Below, piece by piece: positions 1-8,348 of a DNA stretch of 64,000 nt. Within the stretch, counting starts at the first letter, position 1. Every line of letters starts with the position of its first letter. The DNA lies in contig NZ_CP076022.1 of NCBI RefSeq assembly GCF_018622995.1, positions 1,674,001 to 1,738,000 on the forward strand, written 5' to 3'. The position numbers and the translations under genes were made by a program. The stretch comes from Arthrobacter jiangjiafuii. GTDB lineage: Bacteria > Actinomycetota > Actinomycetes > Actinomycetales > Micrococcaceae. The notes beneath the pieces are model-generated. The model searched no databases. It was not told the origin of the DNA and saw only the letters and a program-made list of their open reading frames with translations.

Positions 1-2
1 CT

Positions 3-263
3 GAGCAGGCCAAGTCAGCCATCCAGCAGGTCCAGTCCATCGTTAATGGTGGTTTCACCGATCAGATCTCGGCGCTTGATGCGCAGGGCAAGCTCTTGTC
101 GGATCCGAACGTCTGGGATGGCCCGCTGGCAGCTCAGTTCCGTGGTTCAACATGGCCTGAAACGAAGGCTGCCCTGGACAAGGCCCGGGAAGAACTGGAA
201 CAGCTGCGCACGCAGTTGGACAAGATCTCGCAGAACATTTTCTCCGCCGGCGGCGGCGCGTAG
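3..263 (+). CDS. WXG100-like (ESX/type VII-type) small helical protein, 5' end outside window
   Basis: The last 86 codons of an open frame that enters from the left edge and ends at TAG. The protein is helical and charged. It has a central W-D-G motif (VWDGPLA, about residue 40 of the visible part), which is the turn motif of WXG100 proteins, and a long Glu/Leu-rich second helix ending in a Gly-rich tail. WXG100 proteins are small partners or substrates of type VII (ESX) secretion. The next gene begins with a similar helical module and leads into Rhs sequence, so this is probably the secretion partner of the Rhs toxins here. Family assignment rests on the motif and the neighbours only. Confidence 0.7.
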   Translation, partial: EQAKSAIQQVQSIVNGGFTDQISALDAQGKLLSDPNVWDGPLAAQFRGSTWPETKAALDKAREELEQLRTQLDKISQNIFSAGGGA

Positions 264-294
264 TCGGGTTCATTCCTGACTGATTTCTCGTGTG

Positions 295-341
295 ACAGCC
301 GGGTAGCCGCTCCGCTCCTGAGCGGACGGCTGCCCGGCTGT
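295..341 (+). terminator. Strong stem-loop after the WXG100-like gene
   Basis: An imperfect inverted repeat with about 20 paired bases per arm (left arm from ACAGCCGGG, right arm ending CCCGGCTGT) around a CCTG loop. It lies 31 bases after the stop codon and before the next gene. Only a weak T-rich stretch follows, so it may be an intrinsic terminator or an mRNA-end hairpin. Confidence 0.5.
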
Positions 342-390
342 TGCACTATCTTGTCTTAGTTCTTTTCTTGTCCAGTGGGGGGCATTTGTT

Positions 391-1050
391 GTGACCGATT
401 ACGTTGAAGTGCCGTTGTTGTCGCATGATTCCAGGGGCCGGTTTGAATACGGCGTTGCGGGGGCAATGAAAGCCGGGTTTGAGTCGGCGGCGGCACAGCT
501 GGACGAGCAGGGCGGTTCCCGGACGTCAATCGTATCCGCAGCCAAAGAGGACTTCACGGGACGTTTCTCGGAGATATTCCAAGACAACGCTACGACTGCG
601 GCCTACGACGCCAAGGCGCTGGCAGACGCGTTGCGGGACGTCGCCGGTTTTGTAGGAACAATGATCGAGGCCGGACGTAAGGAAGACGAGCGCCGTCGGC
701 AGAACAATGAATGGGTCTGGCGGCATAACAACCGCACTTGGCTGGAGGAGATCGGTGATTGGTTCGGGGGAGAGGAACCACGGCCGACCGACCAGCGCGA
801 ACCGGCACCGAGCTTTCCCCAAGCTACAGCTGCCTCCGGCCCCCGGCAGACCCAGCCCGGCGCTGGGGGCAACGGTCCCATCGACAGTGCTTTTAAGGTC
901 CGTTTCCCCGCGGGAACCGCTGTTTATGAAGGAGCCGTTGCCCCGCAGACAGCGGCTGATGGAAGGATCTATCCAGGCGGTACTCCTCAGGTTCATATCA
1001 AGGAGTCGTGGAAAAAGGGTGAAGTCATCGATACATGGAGATTGGAGTAA
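391..1050 (+). CDS. Gutted Rhs toxin: N-terminal secretion module fused to a toxin tail
   Basis: A 219-residue protein starting at GTG behind a G-rich ribosome site. Residues 1-130 form a charged helical module (motif NNEWVWRHNN) of the kind that opens actinobacterial type VII-secreted Rhs proteins, followed by a Pro/Thr-rich linker. The Rhs repeats and the first half of the toxin domain are absent. The sequence jumps at about residue 165 to a tail reading GTAVYEG then YPGGTPQVHI, which recurs in the cassette ending at 11618. The downstream gene is the matching immunity-type ORF. I read this as an internal in-frame deletion that joined the secretion head to the last 55 residues of the toxin; the product is probably non-toxic. 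Confidence 0.7.
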   Translation: MTDYVEVPLLSHDSRGRFEYGVAGAMKAGFESAAAQLDEQGGSRTSIVSAAKEDFTGRFSEIFQDNATTAAYDAKALADALRDVAGFVGTMIEAGRKEDERRRQNNEWVWRHNNRTWLEEIGDWFGGEEPRPTDQREPAPSFPQATAASGPRQTQPGAGGNGPIDSAFKVRFPAGTAVYEGAVAPQTAADGRIYPGGTPQVHIKESWKKGEVIDTWRLE

Positions 1051-1052
1051 AC

Positions 1053-1355
1053 ATGGCAGACAACTTGGACAGTGTGGTGCGTAACATGTCCAGATTCGCT
1101 GAATTACTTTCGCTAGTAGGCCTCCCCGAGTTGGGTCAAGGCTATAAGGAAGAAGCGAAAAAGCTGGATTGCGACAAGTCGGAGCCAGCCGTTGCCGCAA
1201 CCCGAGATTGGATTAGAGAAACCTTCACGTACCAAGGCAGTGGCAGCATTCCGGATCGATATGTCGCAAAAAAGGATGGTTCAGCGGACCTTCCCCTGAC
1301 CACCGAATATCACGAATTAATGCATGCTCTCGGTGCTTTTGTCGCGGACCGCTAA
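1053..1355 (+). CDS. Putative immunity protein, DUF6966-like
   Basis: A 100-residue acidic, helical protein whose ATG lies 2 bases after the preceding stop; an upstream in-frame start at 1035 would overlap that gene. It is a clear paralogue of the protein at 11621-11920: both end with an F-x-x-G-x-G-(S/G)-(I/L)-x-D motif, a KKDGS turn and a final Leu-rich helix. The same motif occurs in the C-terminal domain of the KptA fusion at 17626, and I associate it with DUF6966. Its place directly behind a toxin tail in both copies supports an immunity role. The toxin in front of it is gutted, so it is now an orphan. Confidence 0.7.
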   Translation: MADNLDSVVRNMSRFAELLSLVGLPELGQGYKEEAKKLDCDKSEPAVAATRDWIRETFTYQGSGSIPDRYVAKKDGSADLPLTTEYHELMHALGAFVADR

Positions 1356-1361
1356 TGTAGA

Positions 1362-1455
1362 TGACCAGTCCCGGCGTATTCAGAACCCTGCCTGCCGAAC
1401 AGTTATGTGAAGCCTTAGGATTGAATCCCAAGTGAACCGAGTAATGACTTGCAGA
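1362..1455 (+). pseudogene. Remnant of a second cassette gene (copy of 11910-12287)
   Basis: About 94 bases align with the middle of the gene at 11910-12287 (its bases around 12089-12185, encoding the MTSPGVVKTVPAKQLGE region), with substitutions and in-frame stops. It sits at the same place relative to the DUF6966-like gene as the intact copy does, so the whole cassette was once here. From 1456 to about 1625 I see no recognisable coding sequence. Confidence 0.65.
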
Positions 1456-1631
1456 ATGCCGGCGATGGACTTTTCGCTACCGAATCCGGTCCTATCGTCG
1501 AGATCGCTAAGGGAGGAATTAGCGAATGAGTGTTCGGTAGGCGGCGCCTTTCCGGGTAGTCCTGTCGGCGTCACATTGGCGCCCTCGCCGGTACTTCTCC
1601 TGCGCGCAGAACTGTCCGCGGCGGGCAGGGT

Positions 1632-2047
1632 ATGTCGTGGTCCTATGACGCTGACGGGCACCGCACCGGGTTCACCGACGCCACCGGAACCACCACGATC
1701 TACGTTCGCGACGCCGTCGGCCGGGTGAAGGCCGTTCGCAATCCGCGGCTCGGGGAGGCTGTGTTCACGCATGACGCGGCCGGGCGTTTGACGTCGGCAA
1801 CGGCAGGGGAGCTGGTGCAGGAATGGGTGTACCGCTACGGGTATCTGTCCGAGCACAGCCGCACCGACCGTTCAGCCCCGGATGCCTCCGCCGATATGAC
1901 CTTGATTGGCCGGGATGAGGACGGCCGGATCACCGGGCTGACCCGGGCTGGCACGGTGACCCGGTACGGGTATGACGGGGCGGGTCAGCTCGTTGCTGCA
2001 GCCACCACGCCCCTGGGGAAAACCGGCGCTGCGGCCACCGCCCGCGC
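1632..2047 (+). pseudogene. Rhs core fragment, 5' part, ended by a frameshift
   Basis: A run of YD/RHS repeats (WSYDADGHRTGF, RYGYDGAGQL) that starts without any secretion module. Around 2042-2047 the sequence has 25 bases where the otherwise matching copy at 9958-9984 has 27, a net loss of 2 bases. This throws the frame; the true Rhs reading continues in the frame of the following CDS. The fragment is therefore the upstream half of one broken gene. No promoter or secretion head is visible, so it is more likely a silent cassette donor than an expressed toxin. Confidence 0.8.
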
Positions 2048-3681
2048 AGGTCTCGGAGTGGGAGTACGACGACGGCGGCCGGCTGGTCCGCGAATACACC
2101 CCGGCCGGGCCCCGCACCTATACCTGCGACACGGCGGGGCAGTTGCTGTCGGTGACCGATGCGGATGGGTCCCGGACGGAGTACGTCTATGACGGACTGG
2201 GCCGGCGGTCACGACTGATCGGCCCGGACGGGGCCTGGACCGAATACGCCTGGGGTGAGACCGGGTATCTGCAGGGGACTGTGGACCGCACCCCGGACGG
2301 GGCCGAGACCGCCCGGCACGAGTTGTGGGTGGATGCCCTGGGTGAGCTGGCGTCTGTGGATGGATGCGAGGTGTGGTGGGACAGTGCCAGCGGAATCCCT
2401 TCCCCGGCCGGCGTCGGCGACGAGCAGGTGTTGAACCTACCCGGTGGTGTCACCGGGGTTGCGGATGCCTGGATCGCCCCCGGGTGGCGTGCTGCCCGGC
2501 CGACGGATGAAACCGATCCGTGGGCGGTGCTCGGGGCGTCGGTTATCCCTGAACCCGGAACCGTGTCCGGCATGGGTGCCGGATCCGGTTCCGGGGTTTC
2601 CACCGGTTTGCCGGCCGGGATCAGCCTGACCGGTAGCGGTGGCCTTGATGTTGCCGGTCTGGAATGGCTCGGTGCGCGGGCGTATGACCCTGCCGCCCGG
2701 GGATTCCTCTCCACGGACCCGCTTCCCCCGGTCCTGGGTGCGGGCTGGGACGGCAACCCCTACGCGTATGCGGGGAATAACCCGCTGAACGCGACTGATC
2801 CTACCGGTCTGCGTCCGCTCACGGATGAGGATCTGAAAGCCTATGACGCGTCCAGCCGTGGTGCTTTCGCTGCCGTCGGTGACTGGATGTCGGACAACTG
2901 GGAGTACGTTGTCGGCGGGGCCGCGATTGTGGGCGGGGCGGCGTTGCTGTTTGTCCCCGGCGGCCAGCTCGTCGGTGCGGGCCTAATCAGTTTCGGTGAC
3001 GACGTCGTGATCCAGAAAGCGACCACGGGTGAGGTGAACTGGGCCCAGGCCGGGGTCTCCGGCGGTCTGGGCATGGTCGGTTTCGGTGCGGGCGCAGCGG
3101 TGGGCAGGGCGTTCAACAACCCCGTGGTGCGTGGTGCTGTAGAAGCCGGCGTGGACGGGACCATCAGCGGGGGTGGAGAGTATTTGGCTCAAACGAAAGA
3201 TCCGAGCCTCGCCGGCCTCGCGCGTGCAGCGGGAACTGGTGGTGTTTCTGGGTTGGTGCCGGTCCCGGGTCCGTCCGGGGGTGTGAATCGCTTGGACCAA
3301 CTGACGTCCACGCCGAAAAGAGGGGGCGCGGAGCTGGTAGCCAAAGGGCAAAGGGGAGTGAACGCATCAATCGCTGCCCTGCTTGAGCGCGGTGACAAAC
3401 TGCTTGGTACTGAGATAACGATAAAGGTTGAAGTGGGCGACAGACTCATGCCTGTACGACCGGACATCTTGGCGGAGACGCCCGACGGTACTATGTACAT
3501 TATTGATTCCAAGAATGGGCCTGAGGCAAGGCTGACAGGCAATCAAAGGATTGGGTATCCGATACTTGAGGAACAAGGCGGTATCCCGGTGGGGAAAAAT
3601 GCCGAGGACGCGGGCCTAATTCCAGGGAGGCGGATTGGGCCAATTCGGGTTCAAATCGATAAATACGACCCCGCTATATAG
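1972..3681 (+). CDS. Rhs C-terminal part with PD-(D/E)XK-like nuclease toxin domain
   Basis: The 569-codon frame carries genuine Rhs sequence from about residue 25, after the 2-base frameshift near 2045. It contains YD repeats, the RHS core end (NPYAYAGNNPLN then DPTGL at 2797-2811), a Gly-rich hydrophobic pre-toxin segment, and a C-terminal domain of about 110 residues. That domain reads RPDI, then PDGTMYIIDSKNG and Q..GYP. This is the D...D-x-K layout of the restriction-endonuclease-like (PD-(D/E)XK) fold, so the toxin is probably a DNase. The specific immunity gene follows after 17 bases. The toxin domain looks intact although the gene lacks an N-terminal export module. Confidence 0.75.
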   Translation: MTGRVSSLLQPPRPWGKPALRPPPAQVSEWEYDDGGRLVREYTPAGPRTYTCDTAGQLLSVTDADGSRTEYVYDGLGRRSRLIGPDGAWTEYAWGETGYLQGTVDRTPDGAETARHELWVDALGELASVDGCEVWWDSASGIPSPAGVGDEQVLNLPGGVTGVADAWIAPGWRAARPTDETDPWAVLGASVIPEPGTVSGMGAGSGSGVSTGLPAGISLTGSGGLDVAGLEWLGARAYDPAARGFLSTDPLPPVLGAGWDGNPYAYAGNNPLNATDPTGLRPLTDEDLKAYDASSRGAFAAVGDWMSDNWEYVVGGAAIVGGAALLFVPGGQLVGAGLISFGDDVVIQKATTGEVNWAQAGVSGGLGMVGFGAGAAVGRAFNNPVVRGAVEAGVDGTISGGGEYLAQTKDPSLAGLARAAGTGGVSGLVPVPGPSGGVNRLDQLTSTPKRGGAELVAKGQRGVNASIAALLERGDKLLGTEITIKVEVGDRLMPVRPDILAETPDGTMYIIDSKNGPEARLTGNQRIGYPILEEQGGIPVGKNAEDAGLIPGRRIGPIRVQIDKYDPAI

Positions 3682-3698
3682 TCAAACAGGAGAGTTGC

Positions 3699-4319
3699 AT
3701 GTCAGCGAAGGATGAATTGTTCATTGCGTGGGATGGACTCGTCACGCAACACGGATTCCGTAAGTCGCGTTCCATTCATACGCTGCCTCTGGGAAAAGAC
3801 TGGCAGGGATGGCTGGGATTGAACTCTGCGAGCTATCAGGGTGCCGGGCCGGTCGACGTGCTGCCTGTGGTGGGGGTGCGCTGGAAGCCTCTCGAACAGG
3901 TATTTAGGGAGCTGAATCCTCAACTCCCTAAAAGCGTGTCGCCGACGCTGTCCCAGCCGTTGAGTTACGAGCTGGTCAAGGGGCCTCATAACGGCGCCCA
4001 ATGGCGTGTAAGGGATGCCACGGGTGAACCTTTTCACCTGGAAGAGGTCTTGGACGATGTGGTCCGTTGGGGTATCCCGTTTATGGAGTCCCTGTGTGAC
4101 CCAGAAGGAGTTGTCGAGAAGCTGCGGCCGCCCTCACATTTCAACCCCAACCCAGGTCTTCCATTGGAGACCTATCCGATTGCCCTGGTGCTGACCGGCC
4201 GGCAGGCGGAAGCGGTGGACTTTGTGAGGGAACACCAGCGTGAAGCGGCAAATAGACCGGATCCTGCCTCTCGGGACTACGTGGCATACGCAGACCGTTT
4301 TCTGGAGAAATACGCATAA
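3699..4319 (+). CDS. Putative immunity protein for the PD-(D/E)XK-like Rhs toxin
   Basis: A 206-residue soluble protein without signal peptide or membrane segment, starting at ATG behind AGGAGA. It begins MSAKDELFIAWDGLV and has Trp-rich strands (DWQGWLGLN). This is similar in style to the DUF4304-like proteins often found beside toxins, but I cannot name the family firmly. The 17-base spacing to the Rhs toxin stop and lower GC than the Rhs core mark it as the cognate immunity half of a swappable cassette. The action would be cytoplasmic, binding and blocking the nuclease domain. Confidence 0.65.
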   Translation: MSAKDELFIAWDGLVTQHGFRKSRSIHTLPLGKDWQGWLGLNSASYQGAGPVDVLPVVGVRWKPLEQVFRELNPQLPKSVSPTLSQPLSYELVKGPHNGAQWRVRDATGEPFHLEEVLDDVVRWGIPFMESLCDPEGVVEKLRPPSHFNPNPGLPLETYPIALVLTGRQAEAVDFVREHQREAANRPDPASRDYVAYADRFLEKYA

Positions 4320-4535
4320 GCGCGGAAGACTAGTTTGGTCAGTTCGGTCACCACCAGTCGTCCCGTTCTTCGTGGAGTGCTTGGCTAGTTGTTGTGGATT
4401 CATAAGTGAAGAAAATACTGCGGTGGTAGGCAGCGCAGCCGATGCCAGGTATCGGGATCCTTGGATGAAAGCCCCGGCCATTCCCAGTGGGTTACGCCTT
4501 AAATGGTAAAGATTGACGCACATCAACAGTCGACC

Positions 4536-4670
4536 AGAAGTGAGTTGGCCTTGCCTTCAGCGAACACCATGGAAAACCTGGCACAATTCCAGATTCCTGA
4601 GGGTACCCAGTACCTTTCCGGACGCGTCGGTCCCAACTTTGGATATCCTGGCGGCGGATTTCAGTACTAG
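4536..4670 (+). pseudogene. Toxin C-terminal tail remnant
   Basis: An open stretch of 44 codons reading RSELALPSANT..., then IPEGTQYLSG, and ending GYPGGGFQY before TAG. The pattern (I/F)P-x-GT-x-(V/Y)...G...YPGG..Q is the same as in the toxin tails at 1050 and 11618, so this is the end of a third, divergent toxin of that type with its upstream part lost. The stretch 4320-4535 between the immunity gene and this remnant shows nothing I can name. Confidence 0.5.
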
Positions 4671-4868
4671 GTACCCGACCCCAGTGTGTTGAACAGAATT
4701 GAGTAGAAATGCAAATTGAAGGTCTTGTAAGCCTGTTATTATCCGAGCTGGATTTACAGGAAGGGAAGCGGGAAACAGGCGCATCAGATACGTCTCTGCG
4801 GATGGTCATTCAGTCTCTTCAGGACGCTTCGAGGGCTCTGGAACTGGGGGGTGCCTCTATGGTTTTCG

Positions 4869-6080
4869 TCAAGCAGCTGAAGGCAGGTTCTTCGGTGCCG
4901 GGTCTTCATAGAGTGTGCCGTCGCGGAGCATGGCGAAGAGGACATCGGAGCGGCGCCGGGCGAGGGCAATGATTGCTTGGTTGTGGCGTTTGCCTTCGGC
5001 GCGTTTGCGGTCGTAGTACGCCCTGGACGGTGGATGATGCAGTGCGGCGAAGGCTGAGAGGAACAGGGCTCGTTTGAGTTTCTTGTTGCCCCGCCGGCTC
5101 GGATGCTCACCCCGGATCGAGGTTCCCGAGCGGCGGGTAACCGGGGCGATTCCAGCGTAGGACGCCAGATGGGCGGCGGACGCGAAGTGCTTGCCGGTGA
5201 CTTCGGTGAGGATCCGTGCGCAGGTCCTGACTCCGATGCCGGGCATCGAGGTCAGGACCTCGTAAAGAGGGTGGGCCTCCACGAGGGCTTGGACCTGGGA
5301 GGCGATCTCATCGCGCTGCCGGCGCAGGGCCAGGAGTTGCTCGGCCAGCTTGGGCAGCACGACCGCGGCTGCGCCGGTGCCTACGACCACGACCGTCTGC
5401 TCACTGAGGGCGGTGAAGATGGCTTCGGTGAGGCGTTCGGCAGCCCTTGGTGCATGCTTCTTCAGCCGTGCTTTCACGTGTCCGCGGCCGGCGGTCTTCA
5501 ACGCAACGGGGGTTGGATAGCGGGTGAGCAGGTCAGCCGCGGCCGGATGGCCCAGATGCGGGCCCACCGCCCGTTCCAGGGCGGGATGGATTTGAGTGAG
5601 CAGCCCGCGGATCCGGTTGGAGGTCGCGGTGATCTGCCCGGCGAGGTCATCATCGAAACCGCAGAGCACTCCAAGCTCGGCCAGGGTTTCATCGTCCAGT
5701 TCCACCGACCGCAGCGTATGCGGCATGGACCGGGCGGCTTCGGCGATGATCGCAGCGTCCCGGGCATCGGTTTTCGCCTGCCCTGGGTGAAGGTCCGCGA
5801 TCCTGCGCATCGCCAGCCCGGGCAGGTAGCCTACGGCTGCTCCGGCGGCCTGGGCGACCGCGACGGGCAACGCGCCGATGGTCGCGGGCTGGTCCACGAC
5901 GACCAGGACTTTCCCGTGGCCACCGAGGTTGGTGAGGACGTCCCGGATTTTGGTTTCGTCTTGCGGCAGGGCCTTGTCGTAGAGCTTCTTCCCGGCCCGG
6001 TTCAGGGCCACGGCGTGGTGACCGGTCTTACCGACGTCCAGGCCAAGGAAAACGTCGATGCTCTCTTGCTCCAAGATCAT
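4869..6080 (-). CDS. IS110-family transposase (DEDD/serine recombinase)
   Basis: A 403-residue protein of full family length. The N-terminal RuvC-like DEDD domain shows FLGLDVGKTGHHAV with the first Asp, then VVVDQPA, and the K-T-D-A-R-D-A motif near residue 105. The C-terminal Tnp domain has SMPGIGVRTCARIL (helix-hairpin-helix type), then FASAAHLASYAGIAPVTRRSG carrying the conserved serine region, and RRGNKKLKRALF. Such enzymes use an element-encoded bridge RNA to pair target and donor. No frameshift or premature stop is visible, so the element may still be active. It is the only gene of the element. Confidence 0.95.
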   Translation of the reverse strand: MILEQESIDVFLGLDVGKTGHHAVALNRAGKKLYDKALPQDETKIRDVLTNLGGHGKVLVVVDQPATIGALPVAVAQAAGAAVGYLPGLAMRRIADLHPGQAKTDARDAAIIAEAARSMPHTLRSVELDDETLAELGVLCGFDDDLAGQITATSNRIRGLLTQIHPALERAVGPHLGHPAAADLLTRYPTPVALKTAGRGHVKARLKKHAPRAAERLTEAIFTALSEQTVVVVGTGAAAVVLPKLAEQLLALRRQRDEIASQVQALVEAHPLYEVLTSMPGIGVRTCARILTEVTGKHFASAAHLASYAGIAPVTRRSGTSIRGEHPSRRGNKKLKRALFLSAFAALHHPPSRAYYDRKRAEGKRHNQAIIALARRRSDVLFAMLRDGTLYEDPAPKNLPSAA

Positions 6081-6329
6081 GATTACCCCCCCGGTAGCTC
6101 GTGTCGAGACTGACGCGTTGGCTGGTCTGGGGCGGCAGGAGTCGCATCCACGTTACGAATGGCTTCGTTGGTCGTGCCTCTATTAGCGATCCACCGGCCG
6201 CCAAGTCGGTTCCGGTGGCAACACCCCCCCCGGATCATGGGTGACTGGGGGCAAAAACCATGCCGGAACCGACCGGCCAACACACCCATATCCTGCATCA
6301 GGAAGGGGCTACGAAAAAGGTAAAGGGGT
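6081..6329 (-). ncRNA. Predicted bridge-RNA region of the IS110 element
   Basis: These 249 non-coding bases lie between the transposase start and the element end. In IS110-group elements this end is transcribed into the structured bridge RNA with target- and donor-binding loops. The stretch has several short inverted repeats, for example GGTTCCGG at 6207-6214 with CCGGAACC at 6263-6270, as expected for a folded RNA. Assignment rests on position and length; I have not folded it, and the RNA's exact ends are unknown. Confidence 0.55.
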
Positions 6330-6576
6330 ACCGAAAGGGCGAAGGTAACACTCAATGTCGTCGGCCGCCAGGTGTCGGATACTTGGTCGTTTAAGTCGAG
6401 TACTGGTGCGCGGATCTTGGAATTCGTACACGCAAGTAAGAGATTTCAATGAAGCCCTGATCGAAACTCAATGAGGCTAGTGGACATCTTGATCGGCTGT
6501 TAAAGGACTTACGGTTCGCTGGCACTCGATCTAGATACTCGCCGCTCCGACTGAGTGGTACGAGTAAACTCCCTGC

Positions 6577-6942
6577 GGAGCATTCGCAGGTGGTGCGGTT
6601 ACCGGCGTGCCATAAGTCCTCAGTGCGGATACCTGGCACCCCTATTTCGCGGACGATTTGGGCCAGCGGTTCAATTTGGAGTCGGGGCAGGAGGAGCCGT
6701 GGCCGGTGGCGCCGTGGACAACGCGATCATTGGTGACAGTTATGGATGGCAAGAGATGGTATTCGACGCCGTCTGTGGGGGAGCGCTTTCATATTTCCCT
6801 GGTGCTACCAAGTTGAGCCCATGGACCCCCAACCCCGGTTGGATGGGTCATTCCATTGCTGCTAATGGCGCGGCCCATGCTTCAGCTATCCTAGGGGGCG
6901 CGAAAAATGTGTTCTTGGCCCGGACGCAACAGGTATCCTAGG
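6577..6942 (+). pseudogene. Rhs C-terminal tail remnant (copy of 13590-13950)
   Basis: The stretch aligns with the end of the Rhs gene at 12589-13953: YLAPL, VGAGGAVAGGAVD, YGWQEMVFDAV and AANGAAHASAI. Small indels near 6610 and 6910 disturb the frame at both ends. Everything upstream in the toxin gene is missing, so only the last 120 codons or so survive in front of the intact immunity-type gene. From 6453 to 6576 I see nothing recognisable. Confidence 0.8.
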
Positions 6943-6945
6943 GTG

Positions 6946-7338
6946 GTGAAAGATGAAGGCGGTGCTGAGAAGGAACACTGGTTGGGTGAGCTCACTGAGC
7001 AGGACAAACTGCTGGGAAAAAGAGCGACCCGAATCATCGATATCCTGTGCGTTCTTGCTTTCGTGGCTTGTGCCGGGATAGCGATATTTGTGTTTTTGAG
7101 TGTTCCCTTCGGAACTCGCATGGATTACAGCGGACAGTTCGGCAGGAACGGGATCCCAATGCCCATTGCGATGCTCGTCACGCTGGTTGCCCTTTTCCTT
7201 TTCTGGCGCACAGGCAAGCAGTCCGATGCTCACCATATGGGGAAAGTCGAACGCGTCGGACTGTATGCCCTCGGATCAGCAATTACGGTTGGTTGTGTTG
7301 TTGGTCAGTTGGTTATGGCGCAATCGATCCTTGGCTAA
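6946..7338 (+). CDS. 3-TM membrane protein, putative immunity protein (copy 1)
   Basis: A 130-residue protein starting at the GTG that matches the start of its paralogue at 13950. It has a hydrophilic N-terminus with LTEQD-x-LLGK, then three hydrophobic segments (around residues 26-50, 65-85 and 100-125). A conserved loop, YSGQFGRNGIP, lies between the first two and D-A-H-H-M-G-K before the third. Three paralogues occur here (also 8349 and 13950), each directly behind the same Rhs tail. A membrane immunity protein suggests a membrane-acting toxin. The adjacent toxin is reduced to a remnant, so this copy is an orphan. No database family comes to mind. Confidence 0.7.
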   Translation: MKDEGGAEKEHWLGELTEQDKLLGKRATRIIDILCVLAFVACAGIAIFVFLSVPFGTRMDYSGQFGRNGIPMPIAMLVTLVALFLFWRTGKQSDAHHMGKVERVGLYALGSAITVGCVVGQLVMAQSILG

Positions 7339-7516
7339 AAGCGGAGCTCGTCTAATTTGAGGTGCGATCCCGGTGTGGCGTGCTTGCTGAAACCGGCGGA
7401 TTTATTGAGTCTGCGCCCCTTTCGCTGGGTACGTCGACTGAGCCCTGACAGTTTACGAACATCTCTGATGAGGACGGACCGTCCAATTCCTGCATCGCAG
7501 ATCCCGAGGGTCGGCT
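7302..7516 (+). repeat. 215-bp direct repeat, copy 1 (copy 2 at 14306-14521)
   Basis: The stretch is nearly identical to 14306-14521, 7 kb away in the same orientation, with a single 1-base indel (extra A at 14412). It starts inside the 3' end of each 3-TM immunity gene and runs about 180 bases past its stop. The remainder (7440-7574) reads in one frame as the end of a lost protein (ISDEDGPSNSCIADPEG). The identity exceeds that of the neighbouring paralogous genes, pointing to recent duplication or gene conversion. Confidence 0.9.
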
Positions 7517-7599
7517 CGTCGGTGTGTTGGATTCCCACGACCAGCGCTATGACTCGCACGGCAAACTCGTTTCCTAGCAGTTGAGTTTCTCCCCGACCC

Positions 7600-8251
7600 A
7601 CTCTCCCGGCATGCCGAGAACACCGACCCCGCCGGCCACGACTGGACCCGCGAACAACAGATCGGCAACCTGTCCGCCGTCGTCGACCCCACGGGCGTCC
7701 GCACCGACACCACCACAGCAGGACCGGCACCGCCACCGTCGCGGACGCGCTCACTTCCGCGACCTACAGCATCGACGAATACGGCCGCCCCGTTCGGGCC
7801 GAAGCCGTCGGTGGCTCCACGGAACTGATCACCTGTCCGCCGTTGATCGTGATCCGGCCACCCGCCGTATGGTCATCACCGGCCACACCGGGGACGACGG
7901 ACTGACGGTCGAGCACGAACTCGGTTTCAACCGGCGCGACCAGCTGGTCTCCCGCTCCCGGGGCAACCAGGGACTGTCCTGGTCCTATGACGCCGATGGG
8001 AACCGCACCGGCTTCACCGATGCCCAAGGAACCACCACCACTTACGCCCGCGACGCCGTCGGGCGGGTCAAGGCGGTGCGCAATCCCCGGTTTGGGGAGG
8101 CTGTGTTCACGCACCCGGTGCATCTGCCTTAAAGCCCCGCGCTCTGCCGGGATGGGTGGATCATTCCCTAGCCGCTTATGGAGGGGGGCACGCCGCAATC
8201 TTTGACGGCGGCTTGGAGTTCGTCTTCGGCAAAGTCGTTCTGGGACGGTGA
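7600..8251 (+). pseudogene. Rhs core fragment joined to an Rhs tail, with frameshifts
   Basis: Rhs-type sequence in shifting frames: WTREQQIGNLSAVVDPTGV near 7650, then ITGHTGDDGLTVEHELGF and WSYDADGNRTGFTD up to GEAVFTH at 8111. The core then jumps directly to a tail, 8132-8251, reading LPGWVDHSLAAYGGGHAA, which is homologous to the end of the gene at 13953. The middle of the Rhs protein is deleted. The remnant precedes another copy of the 3-TM immunity gene. Confidence 0.75.
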
Positions 8252-8348
8252 GGGACTGCGGCGCATGAGAGGAGAGTACTGTGCACCGGAAATAGTTGAT
8301 TATTCTTGAAGGCATGGGAGTCGTCATGAATCGAGTTGAGAATCAAAA

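Larger units (their letters stand above)
4853..6329 (-). mobile_element. IS110-family insertion sequence, about 1477 bp
   Basis: The boundaries come from the interrupted ORF: removal of 4853-6329 restores its frame. No terminal inverted repeats are evident, as expected for IS110. There are 16 bases between the transposase stop and one end, and 249 bases of non-coding DNA upstream of the transposase at the other end. That asymmetry is the layout of the IS110 group, where the long end encodes the bridge RNA. The GGGGT shared by both junctions makes the exact ends uncertain by up to 5 bases. Confidence 0.8.
4709..6452 (+). pseudogene. Small ORF (88 codons) split by the IS110 element
   Basis: Joining 4709-4852 to 6330-6452, that is removing the IS, gives one clean frame of 88 codons ending at TGA 6450-6452. 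The left part starts MQIEGLVSLLLSEL and the right part begins TERAKVTLNVVG. The element is flanked by GGGGT on both sides (4848-4852 and 6325-6329), so the join is exact to within that repeat. The gene follows a toxin tail remnant at 4670, so it may be a small immunity gene; I recognise no family. Confidence 0.65.

Noticed and set aside
5103-6113. A 336-codon plus-strand frame opposite the IS110 transposase
   Set aside because: It is the antisense of the transposase, which has clear catalytic motifs and full length. The plus-frame protein is Gly/Arg-rich without any family.
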